NCBI GenBank assembly: GCA_937915885.1
Contig: CALGGP010000063.1
Span: 1 to 6,059 of the forward strand
DNA from: an uncultured Selenomonadales bacterium
GTDB lineage: Bacteria; Bacillota; Negativicutes; Selenomonadales; Selenomonadaceae
Reading direction: 5' to 3'
Length of the DNA stretch: 6,059 nt
Below are positions 1 through 5,257 of the stretch, one piece after another. Below the pieces are notes generated by a model. That model was not told the origin of the DNA. It did not search any database and was given only the letters and a program-made list of their open reading frames with translations. The translations under genes were made by a program, and so were the position numbers. Each line of letters opens with the position of its first letter. Within the stretch, counting starts at the first letter, position 1.

Positions 1-20
1 GACACAGGGGCGGAGCAACG

Positions 21-221
21 ATAATTCTCCCGCCCCCCCGAAAAGGAATTAAGAATGCGGAATTAGAAATGAAGGGGCGCCGCCGGCGCAGGGTGGGAAT
101 CGCTACCTCAGTTGGGCGCCGCGCTCCGTGGGTGGGAGCGCTGGCGGCGCCCTTTAACTTTTTAGGTGTCACCCCAAAAGCCGAAAGCGGAGCCGGCAAC
201 GGGCGGGAGGGCGGGATTATA
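21..221 (-). repeat. GC-rich intergenic repeat element, copy 1 (inverted relative to copy 2)
   Basis: This stretch fills most of the space before purF. Positions 74-152 are an ~80-bp module that reappears inverted at about 1703-1782. Shared exact blocks are 111-122 with 1734-1745 (12 bp) and 134-149 with 1707-1722 (16 bp), and the whole module aligns at roughly three quarters identity by eye with one gap. Its left end (21-35) is, read on the other strand, GGGCGGGAGAATTAT. Nearly the same end motif closes copy 2 at 2026-2041, in the same position relative to the module. A shortened version lies at 209-220, so the element may have imperfect terminal inverted repeats. It contains no recognisable gene. 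The mobility class is unknown; a MITE-like or other dispersed intergenic element is the natural inference. Confidence 0.65.
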
Positions 222-227
222 ATTTTT

Positions 228-233
228 GGAGGG
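228..233 (+). promoter_or_regulatory. Ribosome binding site that decides the purF start
   Basis: GGAGGG at 228-233 ends six bases before the TTG codon at 240. Counting from the core GGAGG, the spacer is seven bases, the same as for the nitroreductase gene (GGAGG 2047-2051, ATG 2059). Both sites follow a T-run (TTTTTGG) and a GGGCGGGAG end motif. An ATG at 235 is out of the purF frame. Confidence 0.7.
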
Positions 234-239
234 AATGCA

Positions 240-1673
240 TTGGATTTTGGAGCAACGGATTTTTCGATCGGCGAAGACTGCGGCGTCTTCGGTATGTATG
301 ATCTCGACGGCGGCGACGTAGCCTCCACCATCTACTATGGTCTCTACGCCCTTCAACATCGCGGGCAGGAGAGCGCCGGAATCGCCGTCACTAATACTTC
401 CAACGGCAAGGACAACGTCTTGTGTCACAAGGGGCTCGGCAGGATCAATCAGGTTTTTCGTCGTGAGAACATCGAGCGCCTCAACGGAAATCTCGGCATC
501 GGTCACGTCCGTTACTCCACCGCCGGCGCCTCCACTCACGAAAATTCTCAGCCCCTCGTGCTCGCTTACATCAAGGGCACTCTGATGCTCGCGCACAACG
601 GCAATCTCGTCAACGCGCCCGCGCTCCGACGTGAGCTCGCCGCCAACGGCGCCATCTTTCAGACCACCATCGATACTGAAACAATCGCGTATCACATCGC
701 TCGAGAACGCATCGATACGCGCAACGTCCAAGAGGCGGTCGTTCGTGCGCTCCGAAAAGTCGTCGGATCATATTCGCTCGTCGTCGCCAGTCCGCGCAAA
801 TTGATCGGCGCGCGCGATCCTTTCGGCTTCCGTCCGCTCGTGCTCGGCAAGAAGGATAACGCTTACATCATCGCGTCGGAGACGTGCGCGCTTGAGACCG
901 TCGACGCGGAATTTATTCGAGATATCGAGCCGGGCGAAGTTGTCTCGATCGATCACGACGGCAATGTTGAGTCCAATCTCGACTTGGCGATCCCCAATCA
1001 ATTGACGGCGCGTTGCATTTTCGAGTACATTTATTTTTGCCGACCCGATACGGTTTTCGACGGCATGGACGTTACGCGCTCGAGAATTATTGCGGGACGA
1101 TTGCTGGCGAAAACTCATCCCGTCGAGGCTGATCTCGTCGTCGGCGTGCCCGAGTCGGGCAATATGGCGGCGTTGGGTTTTTCGATGGAGTCGGGCATTC
1201 CCTACGGGATCGCGTTTACCAAAAATACTTACGTCGGACGCACATTCATCAGACCTCAACAGTCGATGCGCATTCAGAGCGTCAAAGTCAAGCTCAACGT
1301 CCTTAGAGAAATGGTCGAAGGCAAGCGAATTGTGATGATCGACGACTCGATCGTGCGCGGGACGACATCGGATCAGATCGTGACGATGCTCCGTCGGGCG
1401 GGCGCGAGCGAAGTGCATATGAGAGTGTCGGCGCCGCCGTTTTTGCATCCGTGCTATTTCGGAGTGGACATTCCGTCGCGGGATCAACTGATCGCGCACA
1501 ATCGGACGGTCGAGGAGATCAGAGAAATAATCGGGGCGGATTCACTCGGGTATTTGCCGATCGAGTGCTTGAGTGAGATGGCGGGCGGGCGACCGATCTG
1601 CACGGCGTGTTTCAGCGGCGTTTATCCGATCGATCCGCCGACCGAGGACATCAGAGGAGACTACATAAAATAA
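240..1673 (+). CDS. purF: Amidophosphoribosyltransferase (glutamine PRPP amidotransferase)
   Basis: Cytoplasmic enzyme of the first committed step of purine synthesis: PRPP plus glutamine gives 5-phosphoribosylamine, glutamate and diphosphate. From TTG 240 the protein has 477 residues, normal for the family. It begins with a short propeptide followed by CGVFG, so Cys14 is the N-terminal nucleophile exposed after processing. The Ntn glutaminase domain (about 14-245) shows GHVRYSTAG (88-96), HNGNL (119-123) and RDPFGFRPL (192-200). The phosphoribosyltransferase domain carries the PRPP loop IVMIDDSIVRGTT (364-376). Cys259, Cys405, Cys454 and Cys457 match the four [4Fe-4S] ligands of the Bacillus-type enzyme. 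The frame is open back to ATG 69, but those 57 codons are repeat DNA, and a well-placed GGAGG precedes TTG 240. No other purine gene lies in the window. Confidence 0.96.
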   Translation: MDFGATDFSIGEDCGVFGMYDLDGGDVASTIYYGLYALQHRGQESAGIAVTNTSNGKDNVLCHKGLGRINQVFRRENIERLNGNLGIGHVRYSTAGASTHENSQPLVLAYIKGTLMLAHNGNLVNAPALRRELAANGAIFQTTIDTETIAYHIARERIDTRNVQEAVVRALRKVVGSYSLVVASPRKLIGARDPFGFRPLVLGKKDNAYIIASETCALETVDAEFIRDIEPGEVVSIDHDGNVESNLDLAIPNQLTARCIFEYIYFCRPDTVFDGMDVTRSRIIAGRLLAKTHPVEADLVVGVPESGNMAALGFSMESGIPYGIAFTKNTYVGRTFIRPQQSMRIQSVKVKLNVLREMVEGKRIVMIDDSIVRGTTSDQIVTMLRRAGASEVHMRVSAPPFLHPCYFGVDIPSRDQLIAHNRTVEEIREIIGADSLGYLPIECLSEMAGGRPICTACFSGVYPIDPPTEDIRGDYIK

Positions 1674-1702
1674 AAATGCTCCGCGCGGAGTGACTGATTT
1701 TT
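1672..1702 (+). terminator. Possible purF terminator
   Basis: Starting within the purF stop codon, AAAAAT (1672-1677) is perfectly complementary to ATTTTT (1697-1702). Between them is the 12-bp palindrome CTCCGCGCGGAG (1679-1690), which can fold as a 4-bp stem with a GCGC loop. The T-run at the 3' end fits an intrinsic terminator, but the stem is short and asymmetric, with an unpaired TGACTG on one side. The call is therefore tentative. Confidence 0.35.
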
Positions 1703-2041
1703 GGGACGCCGCCAGCGCTCCCGTCCACCAGTGGCGGCGCCCAACCGAGCCCAATGTTCCCACCCGCGCTGACGGCGCCCGCCTTTTTCATCGGTAACGA
1801 AATTGCCAACGATCGAAGCGACGGTGCCCGCTCGCGTCGACGCTAACAATTGGGCGGGCGACGAAGCGGGAGTGGGCGGCGACATGACCATTGGCGCTCC
1901 CCCCGCGCTGACGGCGCCCTTCTCTTCATCGGCAACGAATTTACCAACGATCGAAGCGACGGTGCCCGCTCGCGTCGACGCTAACAATTGGGCGGGGCGG
2001 CGAAGCGAGGGCGGCAGCCCCATATGGGCGGGAGAAATTAT
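1703..2041 (+). repeat. GC-rich intergenic repeat element, copy 2, with tandem insert
   Basis: This element fills the 385-base gap between purF and the nitroreductase gene. It starts with the module at 1703-1782, which is the inverse complement of the module before purF. It continues with two tandem ~138-bp units and ends with a GGGCGGGAGAAATTAT motif at 2026-2041, directly before the nitroreductase ribosome binding site. A perfect 10-bp palindrome CCCATATGGG lies at 2019-2028. The order (module, then end motif) is the same as in copy 1 read on the other strand, so the two copies bracket purF in opposite orientation. Open frames exist on both strands here, but they follow the repeats and lack good start signals, so I see no gene. 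Confidence 0.65.
1763..2010 (+). repeat. Two tandem copies of a ~138-bp unit
   Basis: Unit 1 starts at CCCGCGCTGACGGCGCCC (1763) and unit 2 at the same 18 bases (1902). They share a perfect 53-bp core at 1806-1858 and 1944-1996, which is 138 bp apart. The offset is 139 bp at the left edge and 138 bp at the core, so one base has been gained or lost between the two blocks. Similarity decays after the core around the GCGAAGC/ACGAAGC motif. The first 18 bases overlap the end of the ~80-bp module, so the tandem units grow out of that element. Near-identity over the core points to recent duplication or gene-conversion-like homogenisation. Confidence 0.85.
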
Positions 2042-2046
2042 TTTTT

Positions 2047-2051
2047 GGAGG
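2047..2051 (+). promoter_or_regulatory. Ribosome binding site of the nitroreductase gene
   Basis: GGAGG with a seven-base spacer to ATG 2059, directly after the end motif and T-run of the repeat element. The layout closely matches the purF leader. Confidence 0.75.
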
Positions 2052-2058
2052 TAATATC

Positions 2059-2571
2059 ATGGATTTGTTGTCATTGAGCAAGGCGCGCTACTCGTGCCGC
2101 AAAATTTCCGATAAGCCCGTCGAGCAGGAGAAGATCGATCGCATCATCGCGACCGCCATCTCCGCGCCCACCGCTAAAAATCTCCAGCCCTATAAATTGT
2201 GGCTCTTAAAATCCGAAGAGGCGCTCGAAAACTTTAAGCAGGCTTGCCACTTCACCTTCGGCGCAAAAATTTTGATCGTGGTCGGCGCTAAACCTTCCGA
2301 CGCTTTTGTCCGTCCCTTCGACGGTCACAATTTCGCCGACATCGACGCCGCCATCATCGCCACTCACATCATGCTCGCCGTCGAAGCCGAAGGGCTTAAT
2401 TCGACGTGGGTCGGCTACATCGACACCCCCAAGCTCAAAGAATTATTCCCGCAGATGTCCGAGTATGAGATCGTCGCCGCATTCCCCATCGGTTATGCCG
2501 CCGACGACGCTAAACCTTCGCCGCGCCATTTCGAGCGCCGCTCCGTCGAGCAAGCCGTCGAAGTCCTCTAA
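2059..2571 (+). CDS. Nitroreductase-family flavoprotein
   Basis: A small (170-residue) member of the FMN-dependent nitroreductase superfamily, whose members transfer electrons from NAD(P)H to nitro compounds, quinones or flavins. The substrate here cannot be read from sequence. The N-terminal RYSCRK (10-15) matches the FMN phosphate-binding RRSxR region. SAPTAKNLQPY (35-45) matches the SPSxxNxQPW flavin-contact segment. DIDAAIIATHIMLAVEAEGLNSTWVG (94-119) matches the central dimer helix and following strand, and GYAADDAKPSPRH (145-157) matches the C-terminal GYP..xxP.R segment. The length suits the short single-domain subgroup. No signal peptide or ferredoxin-type cysteine cluster is seen. 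It starts at ATG 2059 after a strong GGAGG. A terminator-like hairpin follows, so it may be monocistronic. The neighbouring genes give no functional link. Confidence 0.9.
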   Translation: MDLLSLSKARYSCRKISDKPVEQEKIDRIIATAISAPTAKNLQPYKLWLLKSEEALENFKQACHFTFGAKILIVVGAKPSDAFVRPFDGHNFADIDAAIIATHIMLAVEAEGLNSTWVGYIDTPKLKELFPQMSEYEIVAAFPIGYAADDAKPSPRHFERRSVEQAVEVL

Positions 2572-2583
2572 ACCTAAATCGAC

Positions 2584-2646
2584 AATATTAAAGCGGGCGT
2601 CCGCAGTCCCTATCACATCGGATCGCGGAGTGCCCGCAATATTTTT
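2584..2646 (+). terminator. Rho-independent terminator-like hairpin after the nitroreductase gene
   Basis: GCGGGC at 2593-2598 pairs with GCCCGC at 2632-2637. TCCGC (2600-2604) pairs with GCGGA (2625-2629), leaving a small bulge and a 20-base loop. AATATT on both sides (2584-2589, 2638-2643) could extend the base of the stem, and a T-run follows at 2642-2646. This is a good intrinsic-terminator shape. It ends only 17 bases before the next start codon and could instead act as a leader hairpin or attenuator for the Hsp70-like gene. Confidence 0.6.
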
Positions 2647-2663
2647 GTGTTGCGAGGAAAAAA

Positions 2664-3776
2664 ATGGGCGTTGCAATCGGCATCGACCTCGGCACCGATA
2701 ACACCGTCGTCTCGTATGTCGACAAACGGGGCAGGCTCGTCCGGTTCCGATACGGTGAATTCCGATACGATAAAATACCGTCGGTGATTTACTTCGAAAG
2801 TCGGAGCGAGTATTTTATCGGTCGCCAGGCGCAAAACCTTTCAATGATAAATCCTGCGGCGGGCGTCAAAAATTTTAAGACACACATTGGTGATCCGGAA
2901 AAATATTCGATCACGCCCGAGGAGGGTGAACCGTTTTTGTTGCGCTCGAGGGAGATCACAAAACTTTTTTTGCATAAGATCGTCAACAGCTTGTCGGAGG
3001 AATTGATCAAGAAATTCGGCGCCATTGACGGTACCATTGGGCAAACAATTATCACCGTGCCGGGGAATTTCAGCTCGACGCAGAAGGGCGAAACACGTCG
3101 TGCGGCTCGCGATGCGGGGCTCGACATCGTCAAAATTGCCGCAGAACCAACCGCCGCCTTGATCGCCTACTCAAACGATGGCGTTATCGAGAAAAACGAT
3201 GCCGTCATTCTCGTATGTAAAATCGATGTCCGATCTTTTGATGTGTCGATCATTCGGCGCGACGGCAATATGTTTGAGGAGATTGCCAGGGGTGGCGACA
3301 AGCGGCTTGGCGGCAACGTATTCACCGACAAACTCGTCGAGTACATTCTCGAGCAGGTCAACGACGAATACGACTTGAGCATGCCGTTCGATGAGGACAT
3401 CTTCTACGTCCTCCTCCGTAGCACAGCAGAGAACACAGCAGAGAATATACTTTGCGAATTCATCGATGAAGATTTTGTCACTGAATACGTAATTCTGAAC
3501 GACGGCAAATTATTTGAGATTGAATTTGCTCGTCAAGAACTCGATGAATTACTCATCGATCCGATTAATAAGATGACCGACATCATCAATCAGACGCTCG
3601 AGCAGGCGCGCGACAGGGGCATCAAATCTGTCGATAAATTTGTGAGCGTCGGCGAATCCGCGTTCATACCAACGATCGCTGAAATGCTCAGTCGGAAACT
3701 GAACCGCACATTGCATTACGCCGACGATGAAACCTACGCTGTGATCTTCCCGAGGCGCCGCTCTCTTGGCTTATGA
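2664..3776 (+). CDS. Hsp70-like ATPase-domain protein with degenerate nucleotide loops; frame breaks at its C-terminus
   Basis: Related to the nucleotide-binding domain of DnaK/Hsp70 (370 residues), with no substrate-binding domain or lid. Kept features are the phosphate-1 loop IGIDLGTDN (5-13), Lys72 (DnaK Lys70), ITVPGNF (130-136), EPTAALIAY (161-169, DnaK Glu171) and LGG (215-217). The phosphate-2 loop is strongly altered. DLGGGTFD of DnaK is KIDVRSFD here (186-193), losing the glycines and the first Asp. The adenosine motif VGGxxRxP is VGESAFIP (329-336). Nucleotide binding may be weak and hydrolysis impaired; this is inference. GAGG at 2654-2657 supports ATG 2664. The protein should end ...AV-x-x-GAA like other Hsp70s, but after AVIF the frame runs into an unrelated tail and a TGA, while GAALLAYEEQM lies in the +1 frame and leads into the next ORF. 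It is cytoplasmic and is the first gene of a four-ORF cluster. Confidence 0.85.
   Translation: MGVAIGIDLGTDNTVVSYVDKRGRLVRFRYGEFRYDKIPSVIYFESRSEYFIGRQAQNLSMINPAAGVKNFKTHIGDPEKYSITPEEGEPFLLRSREITKLFLHKIVNSLSEELIKKFGAIDGTIGQTIITVPGNFSSTQKGETRRAARDAGLDIVKIAAEPTAALIAYSNDGVIEKNDAVILVCKIDVRSFDVSIIRRDGNMFEEIARGGDKRLGGNVFTDKLVEYILEQVNDEYDLSMPFDEDIFYVLLRSTAENTAENILCEFIDEDFVTEYVILNDGKLFEIEFARQELDELLIDPINKMTDIINQTLEQARDRGIKSVDKFVSVGESAFIPTIAEMLSRKLNRTLHYADDETYAVIFPRRRSLGL
3423..3446 (+). repeat. 12-bp in-frame tandem duplication inside the Hsp70-like gene
   Basis: ACAGCAGAGAAC (3423-3434) is followed directly by ACAGCAGAGAAT (3435-3446), giving the residues TAEN twice (254-261). It lies in the lobe II helix region where Hsp70s usually have one copy of a similar AAExxK-type turn. 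The pattern suggests a recent four-residue duplication by slippage. Confidence 0.75.
3745..3776 (+). other. Frameshift junction between the Hsp70-like ORF and the downstream Hsp70 fragment
   Basis: Frame 1 reads AVIF-PRRRSLGL and stops at TGA 3774-3776. The +1 frame is open from 3745 (stop TGA at 3742-3744) and reads GAALLAYEEQM from 3754. Hsp70s end their ATPase domain with AVxxGAA, so removing CCGA (3750-3753) would restore AVIF-GAALLAYEEQM exactly. A four-base insertion (or equivalent net +1 change), a sequence error, or +1 recoding at CCG-AGG are all possible. The sequence alone does not choose between them. Confidence 0.7.
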
Positions 3777-3783
3777 GGAGCAG

Positions 3784-4131
3784 ATGCTTACCGAGACGTT
3801 TACCGAATTCGAGAGCCGCCTGTATGAGTATTTCATAGGCATCATTCAGGACGATCTCGGACTCGATCTCTCAAGCCATCAAGCCTCCGGACTCGTTTTT
3901 AACGAATACAATTTTTTGACCGGCAGAGTTCATAAAAAGGTTGAGGAGATCCGAAAACATCTTCGCGACACTCTCCCGACGAAAGTGATTATGCTCAATT
4001 TGTTTTATCGAAACGGCAGGATTTACGACTTTATCACCGAGCTCACTCGAGAGGATTTTGAAAACATTTGTCAGCCCGTCAATATCGATGTTATAATCGC
4101 AAGAGCTGTTTCAGAATCTGAATTTGAATGA
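3784..4131 (+). CDS. Hsp70 lobe II fragment (partial second Hsp70-like unit)
   Basis: 115 residues from ATG 3784, which has GAGG (3775-3778) five bases upstream next to the preceding stop, so translational coupling is possible. The frame stays open back to 3745, with a TTG at 3766. FTEFESRLYEYFIGIIQDDLGLDLSS resembles the DnaK segment FDSRLxNYLxxEFKKDxGIDLxx that follows the LGG motif. VEEIRKHLRDTL and then ITELTREDFENICQPV match the next Hsp70 segments (KEAAEKAKxELS and VTRxxLExLVxxL) in the same order and spacing. It therefore looks like subdomain IIB of a second Hsp70 without lobe I, both phosphate loops and the adenosine motif, and it ends early. It may be the remnant of a tandem hsp70 duplication, the C-terminal part of the preceding protein separated by a frameshift, or a small partner. 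It overlaps the alternative TTG start of the next gene and lies 13 bases before its preferred ATG. Confidence 0.6.
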   Translation: MLTETFTEFESRLYEYFIGIIQDDLGLDLSSHQASGLVFNEYNFLTGRVHKKVEEIRKHLRDTLPTKVIMLNLFYRNGRIYDFITELTREDFENICQPVNIDVIIARAVSESEFE

Positions 4132-4144
4132 ACGGGTGAAGTCG

Positions 4145-5257
4145 ATGGATAAAATTTTACAGGTGTACAACACGCTCGACGAGCTGAGCGCCAACGTCGA
4201 TCTCGGAACTTTAGTGCAGAGCGCCCTCGAAGGTTCCCTTCAACGTTGGTTCGAGGAACATTTTTATTCCGATCAGGCGCAGGCACTCAACCGCGAACGC
4301 ATCAACGAGCTCGACGCCGACGCGATCCGTCTGGCGCTGTGCGAAGAACTTTCGCTAGATCTGATGAGCCTATCGGATTACGATACGCGATCGATCGAGC
4401 GCGCCCTTGCACGTCGGAGAAAAAAAATCATGTACATCGACTTCGACGCGGGCGATCCCGACGGCTACATTGCCGAGAATCAGGCGCAACTGATAAAGCT
4501 GATGTACAAAGACGATTGCAAGGTGATTTATCTGTGCGGCGGCGAGTTCCAAATTCCGTTGGGTCGTCGTTCGATGACGTATATCGGACGCGACGGCGCG
4601 ATCATCAATGTCGCCGCTCGACAGCCGCTCAATCTCGACGAGGCGGGCATCATTCTTCGAGACGTGACGCTTTATCTGCAATACCTCACGCCCGATAAAA
4701 TTACGCTCGATAATTCCGAGAACGTTCGGTTTGTGCTCGGCAGGCGCTTCGCGCTCGACGATGAGATCAAGCAACACGAAATTTATGCGTTCCTCCAAGG
4801 CAGGGGAGCTTTCGAGAGTTTTGAAGCGTTCGAGAGTCGTTCGGAGCGGATGCGCGGGATTGTGGTCGGCGAGGTCGCGCTCGAGGCGTCGGATTTTGAC
4901 ATCGCGAGAAATATTTTCGAGTTGCGTCCGAAGTGGCGCGTCGAATTTGTAAAGGCGATCAAAAAATTTGCGCGGGATAAATTTTTCAGCGTGTTTGTCG
5001 ACGCCGACTCCGCGCGGAAGATTTTCGAGAACGAGCGCAAACAATTGGTCTATGCGGATTTTGGGACGGACGGCGGCGACGCGGCAATTCGAGTTATGTT
5101 TTTGCAGACGGAGACTTGCGGCAGGATTTTGATTCTGTTGACGGATAAACCGCCCGATTTTATTTTCGACAATCCGATCGGTTACACGTCGGGCTCGGGC
5201 GGCGCGGGCTACGGGCTCGAATTGATTGCCGCGTTCAAGGATGACGTCAAGGCATGA
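4145..5257 (+). CDS. Uncharacterised two-part protein, possible beta-helix-like segment
   Basis: I do not recognise a named family for this 370-residue protein. Residues 1-95 are predicted mostly helical and acidic (LVQSALEGSLQRWFEEHF at 23-40, LRLALCEEL-like helix at 62-69), reminiscent of small helical adaptor domains. Residues 96-180 turn beta-rich, with short strand-turn repeats (KVIYLCGGEFQIP, RRSMTYIGRDGAIINVA, GIILRDVTLYLQYL) that could be rungs of a parallel beta-helix; this is inference. Residues 210-300 are charged and helical, with a short FESFEAFES repeat (223-231). The tail is Gly-rich (GYTSGSGGAGYG, 346-357). There is no signal peptide or membrane segment, so it is probably cytoplasmic. 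ATG 4145 is preferred because GGGTGA (4134-4139) lies five bases upstream; TTG 4124, overlapping the previous stop, is the alternative. It ends in an ATGA overlap with the next gene, so the two are probably cotranslated. Confidence 0.85.
   Translation: MDKILQVYNTLDELSANVDLGTLVQSALEGSLQRWFEEHFYSDQAQALNRERINELDADAIRLALCEELSLDLMSLSDYDTRSIERALARRRKKIMYIDFDAGDPDGYIAENQAQLIKLMYKDDCKVIYLCGGEFQIPLGRRSMTYIGRDGAIINVAARQPLNLDEAGIILRDVTLYLQYLTPDKITLDNSENVRFVLGRRFALDDEIKQHEIYAFLQGRGAFESFEAFESRSERMRGIVVGEVALEASDFDIARNIFELRPKWRVEFVKAIKKFARDKFFSVFVDADSARKIFENERKQLVYADFGTDGGDAAIRVMFLQTETCGRILILLTDKPPDFIFDNPIGYTSGSGGAGYGLELIAAFKDDVKA

Noticed and set aside
218..223. Exact TATAAT before purF.
   Set aside because: A start of transcription about seven bases downstream would fall in the purF ribosome binding site, and no -35-like hexamer lies at the right distance. 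Probably part of the AT-rich element end.
768..1499. Long reverse-strand open frame (243 codons) opposite purF.
   Set aside because: Antisense shadow of a clear gene in GC-rich sequence; the translation is Arg/His/Asp-rich with no recognisable family.
1763..2010. Possible CRISPR-like direct repeats.
   Set aside because: Only two copies, a 53-bp identical core, ~85-bp spacing and similarity extending outside the core. No cas genes are present.
1542..2023. Reverse-strand open frames across the purF end and the repeats.
   Set aside because: They overlap purF or the repeats, look like low-complexity Arg/Gly/Ala translations, and resemble the spurious extension before purF because both are the same repeat module.
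1803..2054. Open frame of 83 codons across the tandem repeats, ending just before the nitroreductase gene.
   Set aside because: It starts at a TTG with no ribosome binding site, its sequence is wholly the repeat units, and GC-rich repeats leave frames open on both strands here. Kept only as a repeat observation.
4370..5044. Reverse-strand open frame of 224 codons opposite the 370-residue protein.
   Set aside because: The forward gene has good start signals and tight spacing to both neighbours. The antisense frame has neither.
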